From assembly GCA_910589415.1 (NCBI GenBank), contig OU342634.1:930001-994000 (forward strand): a stretch of 64,000 bases of DNA. The letters are read 5' to 3'. The stretch is from Malachius bipustulatus. Taxonomy: Eukaryota; Arthropoda; Insecta; Coleoptera; Melyridae. The position numbers and the translations under genes are program-made. The notes beneath the pieces were generated by a model. The model saw nothing but the letters and a program-made list of their open reading frames with translations, was not told the origin of the DNA and did not search any database. Below are positions 34,333-47,100 of the stretch, piece after piece. Position 1 is the first letter of the stretch. Each line of letters opens with the position of its first letter.

Positions 34333-35465
34333 TGTAAGTACCTATAATACTCATACACATTTTTAATTATGTATTATAATTACAATAATTTATAATAATT
34401 ATACACAACTATAATAACAGGTATAATGTAGATTTTATAAATCTTATAGCAAAATAGTAATCTAGACTAATTTTAGAGGCTGTAAAACCGTCCTATTCGG
34501 GAAGAGAGCAGCTTTTAAACTTTTACCATGCACCGACATTCGAAATTTTGTAATAAAAGAACTGAAAGATTGGCTGAAGTCAGCAAAGCAATGACCCTGA
34601 TTCAATAAGACACAAAAATAGTAAAAGGAGGAGTAAGAAATAATTAATATTATATAGGTACAACAGTGAGTGTTAGAGTGTTACCAAATATTAGTTTTGT
34701 TTTCTCGAATATTGAATTTAAGCTTTATGTTATTAGATAGTGAGGAGCTTATTAATACCCAAAAGAAAAAAATATTTACTTATGTGGTAGTTTCATTCTC
34801 ACAAAATTAATATCTTTAACAATAATTTTAATTAAGTAGGTATATGAAGACATACAACTATTAATGTTCAATGTTTTTTCAAGTTAAGGTTGCATTTTCT
34901 TAATAAAAACTTACAGTTTATTAGGTGTTTTTTTTCTGATGCCCTAGTCATTTGTAATTAGTACAATTTGCAAAATTTAATTTTTCTATAGTTACTATAA
35001 AAATTTTATACACCTTGTTATAATAGGCAAAAGGACATTTATTGAATTCATAGGTTCAAATTAATCTCGTTTTTTAAGTAGGTATTTAAAAAAAAAATAC
35101 TCCTTATAGGTACTCAGAGTTATATGTGGAAATTCAATATAAGGTAAGTATGTATAAGTTTTTTCAATTATAATTTTTTCTAATAATGATTCTAAATTAC
35201 GTCTCTATACCAAAAATAAAATTTTCATAAACTGTGTGAAATGCCTGCTAATATAAACCTATACATATAACATAGTTATAAAGAGTCGTGTAAATATAGT
35301 TTCATAGTCAAGTTAAATACTCGTTTTCAAAATACGTTGACATAGAAAATATGGTTTACTTTATATCAATGTTGCCTATGAACGTATAATTTGATTTAAA
35401 CTGCACAGTATTTATTACGTATATTCTCTACCAAATATATACGTAGCTATTAGCTAAAAATATAT

Positions 35466-35695
35466 ACGTATATTAGTAACAAAAAATATACGTATATTCC
35501 ATACGCTAATATACTTATACTCGATACTAAAAATATACGTTGAAGTCGCGGACATTTTGCAGAATATTAAACGTATACTTCATATACACGTATTACGTAT
35601 ATTAGTAACAAAAAATATACGCTAATATATTTATACTCGATACGAAAAATATACGTTGAGGTCGCGGACATTTTGCAGAATATTAAACGTATACT
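35466..35695. repeat. two-unit tandem repeat (~115-130 bp) with TATACG motifs
   Basis: The block ATTAGTAACAAAAAATATAC ... TCGCGGACATTTTGCAGAAT ... AAACGTATAC appears at ~35,470-35,579 and again at ~35,598-35,694 with few differences. It lies in the right subterminal region of the CCCAGGCAGC element. Confidence 0.75.
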
Positions 35696-35768
35696 GTATA
35701 CACGTATCACACGGCTAGTTGTGGATCGAAATATACGTTTATTATACCATTTTGTGCTGCCTGGGATG

Positions 35769-35910
35769 TATCATACGTACTATAACAAAACAATGTTCCA
35801 GGAATATCCATTTCATATCGCAGGGTTAATATTGTATTATACATGGCATAGACGATATTATGCAAAAATATTGCTCATATTACATGTTGAGAATATAATT
35901 TTGCTACTTG
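35769..35910. repeat. extra terminus-like sequence beside the CCCAGGCAGC element
   Basis: About 145 bp beyond the right end of the element, TGCTACTTGGG (ending ~35,911) is another terminus of the same style. A left-hand counterpart, CCCAAGCAGCATGG, occurs at 30,024. These may be ends of an older, larger element enclosing 30.0-35.9 kb, but no matching target duplication was found. Confidence 0.3.
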
Positions 35911-35911
35911 G

Positions 35912-36732
35912 GTGTTAAGTACAGCCAATGTACATATGGAAGATATCATATAGTATTATAGGTATTATAAATACAACGACATGGCAAGACAAATAAGCAA
36001 ACAAATAGAAAACATTAAAAATATATTACATAATATATGCTAAATAATATAAAAACGTATCTACATTGCACCATCATTTTTGCACCATGAAGAAATCATT
36101 GATGACTTCAATATTTGAAACAGTATTTCTAACGTATAGTATTTGATTATCTCTAAAATATTTGACATTTTAGAAATGAATATCGTTATCTAAATATTCA
36201 CGTTCATTAAATATTTCACGTCCAACCACTAAAAGTAGGTAGAACCTAAAACGACCCTCTAGTGACAATAAGGTCGCGCCAGTCGCAATTAGGACTGCAT
36301 GATGTAATAATAAGGGCTAGACTATTTATAGAATTCTAATTTTACAAATTTATGTCAATGTCGCATATTATCTAGACAAAACATCATTTCTATATAGAAC
36401 TTATGGGTTTATAATATGTCAAGTAAGTTTCCTATTACACCAATCAAAGTTCATTTTATTTTCATAAACCAGTCAACGCGAACGAAAAGTAAACAGTATC
36501 CTAGATGGATCGTATCCAAATGATTCATACAGTTCTGGCGAACAATAATTATCCCGTAGGGTAGTCTAGTGCCTTGTTGGAGTTTTAAGCACCCTAGGGC
36601 ACGAAAACATATCATACAAAAGGTTTATTTATGAGCTAGAGACCTGTTTAGGCATTAGTTACGTGAATGACTTGGTTTAAGGAATAATGAGTTGTGCTAA
36701 ATAAACACCCATCCACTGAATTATACAAATTA
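35912..36732. other. AT-rich intergenic DNA, nothing recognised
   Basis: No gene or repeat structure was identified. Confidence 0.5.
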
Positions 36733-37475
36733 TACAGTGCTTCCCAAAAGTAACGGATAAATTCGATAAAACGGAGAGGGCTGTTTTTTTGAAAAAATAA
36801 AAAAACAGGTCGATTTTGTTTTTGAGTTGTTCAACTTTTGACATAATATTTGGGTATACAGGGTGATGCGCGAAAAAGTGGTGACGTCATCGGCATTTTT
36901 TTAAATGGCAACCCTTATTTTTTATTCCATTTTTTGATACTTCATTTAATTGCCAATATGGTAATGTAATCAATTTGTAACCTTAAATAAGGAAATTTCT
37001 GAGAAACAGCTTGTGTCGAAATTGTGCACTTTTTACTGATGTGAAAATCGGAACATTAACGATCAAAATAAAAAAATATCAAATAAAAATTACTGTTTCC
37101 ATGGTAATTTTATAAGATCTGTCTATTAAATTAGGTCTATCAAGTTGAATCTGTTAAATTAAATTAAATTAAATCTATTAGATCTGTCGAAATTAAGTTA
37201 TTTTCTCCGAAATTTCTTTTATAAACGTTACAAAATGACTACATTACCGTATTGGCAATTGGATGAAGTATCAAAAAATTTAATAAAAAATAAGGGTTGC
37301 CATTTAAAAAAATGCCGATGACGTCACCACTTTTTCGTGCATCACCCTGTATACCCAAATATTATGTCAAAAGTTGAACAACTCAAAAACAAAATCGACC
37401 TGTTTTTTTATTTTTTCAAAAAAACAGCCCTCTCCGTTTTATCGAATTTATCCGTTACTTTTGGGAAGCACTGTA
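36733..37475. repeat. fold-back MITE, ~260-bp arms
   Basis: TACAGTGCTTCCCAAAAGTA at 36,733 is mirrored by its complement ending at 37,475, flanked by TA on each side. The arms run inward to about 37,000 and from about 37,215 and share the same internal ACAGGGTGATGC-type block. The central ~200 bp is AT-rich and non-coding. Confidence 0.9.
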
Positions 37476-39309
37476 TATATGAACATAAGTTTTTCATTAC
37501 AATTCATGTATGTTAACGAAATTTATCCGAGAGGTAGCTATTTCTAAGCCCCTTCATCATAATATGCAGAGCTATTGGCGGCGCGGTAATGGGGCGGGGG
37601 CTTTATTTGTCATATTTCTTTGATTTTTTTTTGTCAAAAATTTGTGCTTTTTGAAAGAATAAATTTGATCACACTAGATCTTTGGTGTGAAATTTAGCTC
37701 CAGAAAAAATATCGTTTATCTAAACTTCATTATTACAAAGAACATCATGATATTTAAAAAATTGAAAGTGTTTTACGGAAAATTTTAGAAAAATTCGTTA
37801 GACATTCACTCAATGTAATGTAAGCTGTGAAAGGAATTAATTTTCCTATCCAGTGGCCAAAAAGTTGTAACTTTTGAAATTAAAACTTTTTGCTCATTTT
37901 TCGCAGTGTAATTTTCAATAGGAAATATTTTCACTCCAATATTAGTTATTATTATGTAAAATTGTTAGAAAAATTAACAGGAATAGTAAAAACTGATACC
38001 AGATGCGCGCTGTATATGCCCTTCAATCAACGTCAGCTACCAGCGCACCTGACCTCGCCTGACAGACAGGTCTTCACAACCAGGTTAGATAAAATCTATT
38101 CGTGAAAAAATTTAACAATATATAAAATTACTGGTGTGATAAGAAATGACCTTGGAGCTGCTCTCCATTTCTTTATTGATAATTGAAATGACTGGGAATT
38201 TAGTAAAAGATGACAATGCAAATATCAAGAAAAAAGTCTTTTGAAAAGTTTTATTTATTTTTTTAACTAAATTTATTAAATTTTCTCAAAAGGTCGAAGA
38301 GAAAATAGCGTCTTCATCTCGCGAAGAATAGATATTACCACTCAGACGTTCCAACACTCGCCTTGCGGCTCGTATTGAAATTTTCGTTCTCGTGGATAAT
38401 AGCTATCATTCTTATTCGCTCGTTGAAGAATATACTATTTTCAAATAAGGTAATTCATAAAAAAATTCTATCGGGTGGTGAATAAAACATTGCTATATTT
38501 CAGAAAGTTCGACATGCTCCCATTGTTTAACATTTTTTTCTTTAGCAAGATTACACAAAGAGGGTGAAGATGGACCTCATAATGTCAAAAATATTTTTCA
38601 GTTTTTCGCATATTTTCTTTATTACAGGGGATCCCAAAAAATCACCTTTTTGATCTTGCAGTGATATCTTTTTTACCCTTGAAGGGAATACAGGGTTGTA
38701 TTGAACTTATTAAAGTAACCAAAAAACGTGAATGATTCTCGAAATATAGTAATAATTCAAACCCTGTATTTTGAATTTTTGTGTTGAGTCCATTATCATT
38801 CTCGCGTCTTTTTATTTGCACGGAGTTTTAGCTTTAAAAATATGAGTTCTATATATTAAAGATTATAAATTATGAGTTATAATTTCTCAGGAAATCTCTG
38901 AAAACGGGTTACATAATAAGTACTAAAAAGGCATTTGTTCCATTTTTTTTTAATTTTTTGTTTTATCAATGTTCCCGTTAAATTAATTAAGTTTGTTAAA
39001 TATTTCTTATCAAAAATTATGTCGTAGAAAACGTATAGTAGATGACGGGAGCTATATGAAGAAATCAAGTAGGTTGGTACCTCACATAAAAAAAATAGAA
39101 ATTTATTTCTACTTGTTTCCATTTGTGCGTAATATGTTACGTTCAATAACTTATGTTACGTAATAATAATTATTTACTCTAGAAGTAAACACACTGGCAA
39201 CGATGCTCACACTAAAATATCATAAATAAATATTTTATATTTGAAGTTACTGTTTGAGAACCTAGTACCTTTTCAGCGCCAATTGATACTTAGAGGAAGT
39301 AATCTCACC
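37476..39309. other. intergenic DNA with a dispersed repeat
   Basis: 38,690-38,860 matches the repeat at 8.39-8.60 kb (AACCCTGTATTTTGAATTTT ... GGAGTTTTAGCTTTAAAAA). The remainder is AT-rich with no gene. A patch at 38,010-38,090 is GC-richer but has no recognisable product. Confidence 0.5.
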
Positions 39310-39654
39310 TAATAGCTAGGAATAGACGAAGCGATTTGCTTGCCGATTTGGTCGCCACGAGCAAATTCGGCGGATTTGCTCGTGGCGAGCAGCGTGGACA
39401 GATTTTTCATGTCACACCATAAACGTCCACGCTAATCGTACGAATTATCCGTCGGAGTGGCTCATCACATGCAAATATGTACGTTTATGGGGAAACTACA
39501 CGATTTATGGGTCGGATTTGCGTGGCTCGTGATCTGTAGAAAATTTCAAGAGGTCGCGAGCCATGCCTAAAATCCTTTTTTAACGCTTATACCTAGTTGT
39601 TGTTAGTGAAAATTATTTTTACGCGGTATTTTTGGGCCAATTAATATTTGATAA

Positions 39655-40236
39655 TAGCTAGGAATAGACGGAGCGATTTGCTGGCCGATTTAATCGCCAC
39701 GAGCAAATTCGGCGGATTTGCTCGTGGCGAGCAGCGTCGACAGATTTTTCAAGTCACACCATAAACGTCCACGCTAATCGTACGAATTATCCGTCGGAGT
39801 GGCTCATCACATGCAAATGTGTACGTTTATGGGGAAACTACACGATTTATCGGTAGGATTTGCGTGGCTCGTGATCTGTAGAAAATTTCAAGAGGTCGCG
39901 AACCATGCCTAAAATCCTTTTTTGACGCTTACACTCAGAGTAACGTATTTATGCGGTATTTTTAAGCTAATTAATATTTGATAATAATGTCAAAGTATAA
40001 TAATAATAACAAAAAGGGAAAACGAGCGGCTGTGACCGTATCGCGTATCGCGCTAGTCTGGCAGAAAAGTCTGTTCGTTTATGGCAGAAAATACTATCAA
40101 GCCGTGCCAGAGGCGTCGACGGTGCTGGCATGGCTCTTGGCATGGCGCGCTGAGTTACCACAAACGAAGAGGTTTATCGTCCAGGTTTGCTCGTGGCGAT
40201 CAAATCGGCCAGCAAATCGCTTCGTCTATTCCTAGC
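39655..40236. mobile_element. inner Harbinger-like MITE, inserted into a sister copy
   Basis: This 582-bp copy has the same termini and interior as the outer element. It is flanked by TAA at 39,652-39,654 and 40,237-40,239. Removing it plus one TAA restores TTGATAATAATGTC, exactly the sequence found at the equivalent internal point of the inner copy. Confidence 0.88.
39987..40196 (+). CDS. small conserved ORF of the Harbinger-like element (inner copy)
   Basis: The frame starts MSKYNNNNKKGKRAAV and continues through ALVWQKSLFVYG and ASTVLAWLLAW into the right terminus, about 70 codons. The sister copy at 40,242 has the same frame. Of 11 nucleotide differences I count between the two within the frame, seven are silent third-position changes, which suggests the ancestral sequence coded for protein. 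I recognise no domain. It may be a first exon of the parental transposon's second protein or transposase. Confidence 0.35.
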
Positions 40237-40241
40237 TAATA

Positions 40242-40454
40242 ATGTCAAAGTATAATAATAATAACAAAAAGGGAAAACGAGCTGCTGTGAGCGTATCGCG
40301 TATCGCTCTAGTCTGGCAGAAAAGTCTGTTCGTTTATGGCAGAAAATACTGTCAAGCCGTGCCAGAGGCGTCTACGGTTCTGGCATGGCTCTTGGCATGG
40401 CGCGCTGAATTACCACAGACGAAGAGATTTATCTTCCGGGTTTGCTCGTGGTGA
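40242..40454 (+). CDS. small conserved ORF of the Harbinger-like element (outer copy)
   Basis: The counterpart of the frame at 39,987, differing by mostly silent changes and ending at a TGA inside the terminal repeat (the inner copy has CGA there). The protein is Lys/Asn-rich at the start, then hydrophobic around VLAWLLAW. Function unknown; it may be only a remnant carried by the MITE. Confidence 0.35.
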   Translation: MSKYNNNNKKGKRAAVSVSRIALVWQKSLFVYGRKYCQAVPEASTVLAWLLAWRAELPQTKRFIFRVCSW

Positions 40455-40499
40455 TCAAATCGGCCAGCAAATCGCTTCGTCTATTCCTAGATAATGGCA

Positions 40500-41395
40500 T
40501 TCAATAACCGATTGGAGTGTGTCGATTGCCACTCCTGCATTGGTTGTAAATCATCCCCGTCCATTAGGGTGCTTAGGGAGGCCAGTATTTCACCTCCCAA
40601 TCCTCCAGATTAGATCATCCCTTCTCGTTAGTAAATCGTAAATTCTGATCAGCGTAAAATTACCGCTGAGATTTCCCAAATGGCCACCCAAGACGTGCCA
40701 TTGCGCACTGGAATTTATTTTGCAGAACTTAGCATGTACTCAACAAGTTTAAACGTAAGTAGGTACTTATTTAGAGTGAAACCAGTAACTTGGTTAGATC
40801 GTGTATTATGGACATTTCTTATGAATAGGCCACCATGGAGCTTTTCAGTGGGAGGTATTTATTATCTTCCTGTAATCCTTAATGTATATCTTGGTTTTTG
40901 AAAGTTTTAGAATGAAATTTATTCAGGCTGATAATGTAACATCCTGCCTTTTATCCTAATAAGCATGAATCCTGAAACAATCCAGAAAGAAAATTGAATA
41001 AAACGAACGATAAATAATTGCTTTGAAAAGTTCGCGTAAACGTCAAATAACGAAGAAACGTCGCAATATGGCGTGACATTGTTTGACTTATACTTAATTT
41101 TTATGGACTGAAATAATAAAAATCAAAAAAGTGTTCATTTATTCAGTTAATAATTAGTAACTGGTACAGGTGATTTATTAATATTTGCAATTTTTATAAT
41201 TTTTATTCCACAATGCAGATATAAGTATGTATGTTCATTATTCAATTTATTTAAACTGTAAAAAAGGTTCACTTATTTTTATTAGAGAGCCATGAACAAA
41301 TTATTGTTTGTTTGGCATTTTTGTTGTTTAAATGGATATCTATGGTAGTTACAATAAGTACCTAGTCAAATAAACGTCATTATCATAACTTATAG
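40500..41395. other. AT-rich intergenic DNA, nothing recognised
   Basis: A 73-codon open frame at 40,680 (plus) has no recognisable domain or splice context. Otherwise empty. Confidence 0.4.
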
Positions 41396-42741
41396 GTTTT
41401 ACCCATAGACCTAGAATATAATGGACGAACCTTTGAGACTAAAATTTGTTGCCAACCAAAGTTAGGCAACCATACATACAAGTAAGGGCAAAGCGACGAA
41501 TTCAATTCAACAAAACAAATTCAAACAAAGAATAACCAAAAATTCCGCATTCTTGGTGTTTTTTGAGTGATAGAACAATAATTAATGTTAATATTATTAT
41601 CTGACATTAGTATAAATAAATAAATATTTATTATTGGCCTTGTATGGAAATTGTAGGTGGTTAAAAGCATATTAATATTTACTTTAAATATCTTCTCTGT
41701 GGATTTAAAATTTAATATTAATAATGATTCAGTCTTGTGCAGCTTATAATTGTGTAAATCGTGTATCAAAATTAACAGATATACAGGGTGTCTCTGAAAG
41801 GTGCGGAAAAAAAGCTACCACAAATTCCTGAGGCCTAAATAAGCCGATCTAACCCAACTTATTTCCGTCCAAAAGTGGATGATTTCGGAGATACAGGGTG
41901 TCAAAAGTTCAATTTGGTTTCCGTTTTTCTTAAATAACTTTTTTAATAATTGGTATATTTTCACAATATTCGGCTGAAGGGGTTTTTGTGGGGTGAAAAA
42001 TTAAAAACTGCAATCATTTTTATTGTAAAATTTAGAGGGCGCCACCTGCGGTACCTTGAACACATTCAAAACGAACTATCTTTTTTGGGCCACTCTGTAT
42101 TTAACTTTTAAATAAAAATTCTTATTCTCCAACGTCTTTTCCCAAAAAAAGGCATACGTGGTAAGAGTTGATTTGAACAGCCGTTTCTGAGATATCTGGA
42201 TTTAAGAAAATCACTACGTGCATGGCCAGGCCTAAGTAAGTAGTTATTAGTAATTATTGTAATAATTGAACACAATTTGAAGCGAAGGCATTGAATTAAA
42301 ATTATTTTATTTAAAGTGCCATACCAGGTTTCAGGTGTGAGCTACCTCTCACATATGCCTATGGTGCGCGTACTGTTGAAGTTCACCCTTTTGGGGCCAC
42401 ACCCTTTTTATCGGAAGAGTCCGAAAGGCACTATTTGAGAAGTATTACGAGGCAGAGTACTATGCGGTGCTTTTCCATTGCCTTCCACAAGGTGCATCCC
42501 GATTTTGGCTCGAGTAGCACAACAAATACTTTTCGGCTGCTGGTGAGTTTTGAACCAAGGTTTACCGGCTGGTGGACGAACACTCTATCCACTACACCAC
42601 GGGACCCACTTAACGAATTTACATCAACGAGATCACTGTCACTATAAACCAAGTAAGTAATTGGTGTCAAATCGAATCTAAAAAAACAATTCAAGCATAC
42701 ACTGGAATAATTGTCAAACAATTTTCAAATTTACTTTAGTA

Positions 42742-43852
42742 ATGGCCGTACAGTATACTAATGAAGAAATGAACGATATGTTATTGGTTTTTGGATATTG
42801 CCAAGGAAATGGTTTAGAATCTTGCAGATTATCAGTGAACGATTTCCGAATCGTCGTTTACCAAACCATAAAACCTTTAATGAAAGACGTCTTCGTGAAA
42901 CAGGTAGGTTTACGCCTGTTTCTATTAATTAAGGTCGTGCACGTACGATAAGAACTCCAGAGGTTGAGGAAGATATTTTAAATAGGATTGAAGGAAATCC
43001 TAAACTCAGCACCAGACGATTGCGCTTATAGCTAGGTGTATGCAAAGATACTGTTAACAGGGTGACCAGAGAACAATTACTTCACCCATTTCATGTTGAA
43101 CGGGTATAAGACCTTTTACCCCATGATTATGAACCACGTCTAGCTTTCTGCCGGTTCATTTCCAAGAAGAATCAGGATAGGAACTTTACACAAGGAATTT
43201 TATTCACAGATGAAGCCTGTTTCACGCGGAGTGGCATAACTAATTTGCACAATGTACATGTCTATGCTGGAGAAAATCCTCATGCGGTTAAAGTAAGCCA
43301 TTACTTATCAAAAGTAAGCCATTATCAGCATGAGTTTAAGATCAATGTGTGGGCAGGAATCATAAATACTTTCATAATTGGTCCTACTGTCATTTTACCA
43401 CCTCGACTTAATGGCGAAAATTATTTGGAACGTCTGCAAAACGAATTACCACACTTGTTTGATCCCCTGCCCTTGGAACTTCAAAGATGAATGTGGTTTA
43501 TGCATGACGGTGCTCCTCCACATTTTTCGATAAATGTACGTAATTATTTGAGCGAACAGTATCCAAATAGATGGATAGGTAGAGCCAATGATGCACCCAC
43601 AAGTTGGCCAGCTCGATCGCCTGCTATGACACCGATGGATTACTTTTTATGGGGAACTTTGAAAACCCTTGTGTATTCTAGGCCATAGTAAATAAGTACA
43701 GAAGGTTAATTAAGGAGACGTATTGAAACCGGAATGGACGTTTTGAAAAATGATCACGAAATGCTCCAAAGAGTTCAATTTAATTTTTTAAAACGTATAA
43801 ATCTTTGTATACACGAAAATGGAGATCATTTTGAACATTTGATAGAAGCATT
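42742..43852 (+). pseudogene. mariner-group transposase of the nested element
   Basis: The frame starts at MAVQYTNEEMND and runs, with frameshifts near 42,900, 43,020 and 43,100, through a helix-turn-helix half. The first catalytic block is FTDEACFTRSG (~43,205). It continues as VWAGIINTFIIGPTVI, then a stop at 43,488-43,490 (TGA). The second Asp is in MHDGAPPHFS (~43,505) and the third acidic residue is Asp in SPAMTPMDYFLWG (~43,640). I count 43 residues between the second and third Asp, near the DD41D (rosa-like) range. The C-terminal ENGDHFEHLIEAF is cut by gypsy at 43,853; after the gypsy TSD only a Phe-rich codon or two and TAA remain (49,216-49,231). A short duplication (KVSHY) lies at 43,290-43,325. 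Multiple lesions: non-functional. Confidence 0.8.
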
Positions 43853-44085
43853 TGTTATGGGTTTGATAATATTGAATAAAATTAAAGTAGGGGGAAGCTA
43901 CGCCGCCTGCGTGCGACGATTGGGCAGACGCGAGCGACGAGAAAAGAGAGCAACACACGACGGCGCTATTAAGACAGCCTAACTGTGATTGTAATAATTA
44001 ATTTTATAATGGTGACTAATTAATAAATAATAACTTCTATGCTTTGTGTTTGCTTTAATAATAATAATAAACAAGTAACACAACA
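43853..44085 (+). repeat. 5' LTR of the gypsy element
   Basis: 233 bp, TGTTATGGG...ACACAACA, identical to the 3' LTR. It has a GC-rich core (near 43,895-43,980) and an AT-rich right half. Confidence 0.95.
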
Positions 44086-44103
44086 TGGCGCAGTCATAAA
44101 TAA
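44086..44103 (+). promoter_or_regulatory. primer-binding site of the gypsy element
   Basis: TGGCGCAGTCATAAATAA starts at the first base after the 5' LTR. TGGCGCAGTC is the start of a tRNA(Ser)-type primer-binding site used by elements such as 17.6 and 297. Confidence 0.65.
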
Positions 44104-44174
44104 CCTACCTATAAATAAATTAAAAAAAAATTCTTTCAATAATTATTGATAAAGAAAAGTGAAGTGAAAACGCA

Positions 44175-47100
44175 ATGGAATTTTTAACACAGCCGAAGCC
44201 GATGAACTTACAAGGAAACGTTCAGGAAAATTGGAAAATATGGAAAGAAAATAATATGGAAATCTATATGATTGCAAGCGGTTGTATATCTAAAGAACCA
44301 GAAGTAAGGGCTGGTATAATTTTATATTGCGTGGGTGAAGAAAGCCGAAAATTCCTGACGGATTTGACGGAGGTGCAAAAGAAAAAACCGGATCAAATAC
44401 TGAACAAACTAGAAGAGGTATTTGCCCCGAAGGCCAATACGAGCATAGAACGCCATAAATTCAATACAAGAGTGCAAAAACAAGATGAACATTTTGATGA
44501 GTTCCTGGCGTCCCTGAAAAACATTGCAATAAATTGCGGATACGGCAACCTTAAGGACGAAATGGTGATGGACAGAATCGTCTGCGGAGTAAAAAACGAG
44601 ACTGTAAAAAACAGACTACTTAGAGAAGATAATCTCACATTGGATAAAGCAGTGAAGATATGCCGAGCAGCAGAAATAACAGAAAAACAAATCAAGGAAA
44701 TGATGAAAACGACAGCTACGAATTCCAGAAGTAATAATGATAACGAAGATACCACGGTGGACTACGTCGCTAAGAAGAACAAGAAACCGCAGTCAAACTC
44801 ATGGAACCAGAGATGGAGAACACGGGAGTCAAACCGGCCATCAGCGAATAGAGGAAGACAGCAACAGATGCCGAGTCGGAGTCAATTATCGCCAATGCCA
44901 ATGATAAAGAATTGTTCCAGGTGCGGATTTGATCATCCAAGAGCGAAGTGTCCTGCGTACGGCAATCAATGCAGTAAGTGCAAAAAGCAAAATCATTTTG
45001 CGAAAAAGTGTAGGAGTTATTATTATGGTAAAAGCAACAACATAACCATTAAATCAATGAATAAAAACGAAGTCTCAGATAACGATAGCGATAGTTATTC
45101 TGAAGGATCTCAATTTGTTTTACATTCAATTAATTCAAATAAGGAAATTAATAAAATTAATAAAGAATTTACTGTAGATATAAAAATTAAAAATTCTGGT
45201 CAGATTTTGAAATGTAAATTAGATACTGGAGCTCAAGTCAACGTTATTCCCTTGCATATTTTTGAAACTTTAAATTATGATAATAAAATAGAAAATGTAA
45301 CTGGGTTGAGTGTAACCAATTATGGGGGATCAAAGCTAGAAGTAATAGGTTCTTGTATAATCAAATGTGAAATTAACGATAAAACTTATAAAATTTGTTT
45401 TATAATTATAAAAACAAAATACAAATCAGAGCCACTACTAGGGTTTAATACAATAAAATGTTTAAACTTATTAAAAATATCTGATGAATCTGTAAACATT
45501 GACAAAATAGAAGTGTCAGATATATTTGAAAAATATTCTGATGTGTTTGAAGGTATAGGAAAAATTAAAATAAATCCTTACAAATTCAAATTACGAAGTA
45601 ATTATGAAACGTGTGTAGTTCCGTGTCGCAAAATTCCATTTAACTTGCGTGGTAAATTGAAAAATGAACTTCATAGGCTGGAAAAAGAAAAAATTATTTC
45701 TAAGGTTAATGAACCTACAGAGTTTGTAAACCCGATAGTAATTGTTAACAAGCCAAACGAAAAAATAAGATTATGCCTAGATCCTCAAATTTTAAATAAA
45801 AATTTGTTGAGGGAGCATTACCAGTTGCCGACGTTCGAGGAAATTTCAGCAAAATTTGCGAATTGTAGTTATTTCTCAACGCTAGATGCGAACAAGGGAT
45901 TCTGGCAAATAGAACTTGCAGAAAGTTCGTCATTATTAACGACATTTGCAACTCCCTACGGGAGATATAAATTTAATAGGTTACCTTTCGGCTTAAATAA
46001 TGCTTGTGAAATATTTCACAAAACTTTTAGTAAAATTTTTGAAGACATAAAAAATGTATGTATTTATATAGATGACCTTATAATTTACGCAAAAAATAAA
46101 GAACAACATGACGAAACTTTAAATAAAGTACTAATGAGAGCGCGAGAAAATGGGATTAAGTTTAACAAAGCAAAAAGCAAAATAAATGTAAAAAAAGTTA
46201 AATACATAGGCCATATAATTTCTAATAGAGGCATTGAAGCAGACAGCGATAAAATTGAAGCTATAAAGCGAATAGAAGCACCAAAAAATCCAAAAGAATT
46301 GTCCCGTTTTTTGGGAATGGTGAACTACCTAGGTAAATTCATACCAAACTTGGCTCAATTAAATGTAAATTTGAGGGGTTTATTAAAGAAAAATACGAGT
46401 TGGGTGTGGACAAATCATCACGAAAGGGAATTCCAAAAATTGAAAGAGGTCATAACCCAAACTCCAATTCTTAAATTTTATGAAGAAAATAAACCTTTAG
46501 TTCTTTCCGTTGATGCAAGTAAGGACGGGTTAGGGGCAGTTTTGCTACAAGATGAACGTCCGGTGAGCTATGCATCAAAAACTATGAATGAATGCCAAAA
46601 TGGGTATAGTCAAATAGAAAAAGAAGCACTGGCAATATTTTTTGGGTGCAAACGTTTTGAACAATACTTATTCGGTAAGCATTTCGAAATTGAATCAGAC
46701 CATAAGCCTTTAGAGACCATTTTTAGCAAACCAATTAATCAGTGTCCACTGAGAATACAAAGAATTAGAATATATTTAGAAAATTTTGAATTCACGGTAA
46801 AGTACAAACCGGGCAGTCAATTAGTAATTGCAGACGCTTTATCAAGAGCAAGTTATGATAATTTAGACTTTAATTTAAATGATCGAGAAATAGGAGCACA
46901 AGTCAGAATAATTAATTGCTATGATGTTAATATGAATATTGTCGAAAAAATTAGAACTAAAACATCGGAAGATTCTGAGCTTATTAAATTAAAAGATGTC
47001 ATAAAAAATGGGTGGCCAGATAATAAAAATCAATTAAATGACGAGATAAAAAGTTATTGGAATTATAAAGAGTTTTTAGTTGAAATCGATGGTGTTATCT

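Larger units (their letters stand above)
33043..35765. mobile_element. DNA element with CCCAGGCAGCACA termini and TATACGTA repeats
   Basis: CCCAGGCAGCACA at 33,043 faces TGTGCTGCCTGGG ending at 35,765. Both are flanked by AT, a possible 2-bp target duplication. Subterminal regions on both sides are packed with TATACGTA, ATACGTATA and CGTATATT units and carry long diverged inverted similarity. No transposase is recognised; a possible spliced small ORF lies at 34,016-34,332. The terminus resembles that of the 11,960-13,929 element. Confidence 0.6.
39313..40491. mobile_element. outer Harbinger-like MITE, split by its own sister copy
   Basis: The left part (39,313-39,654) and right part (40,240-40,491) together form one ~590-bp element. 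Its ~50-bp termini start TAGCTAGGAATAGACGAAGC and are flanked by TAA on both sides (39,310-39,312 and 40,492-40,494). The 3-bp TAA target duplication and the terminus style suit the PIF/Harbinger superfamily. Confidence 0.85.

Noticed and set aside
35466..35695. CRISPR-like array
   Set aside because: Only two long units, AT-rich and inside a transposon; an insect nuclear context rules out CRISPR.
30024..35911. Large element bounded by CCCAAGCAGC and GCTACTTGGG
   Set aside because: No matching target duplication and only ~10 bp of terminal similarity; recorded only as terminus-like sequence.
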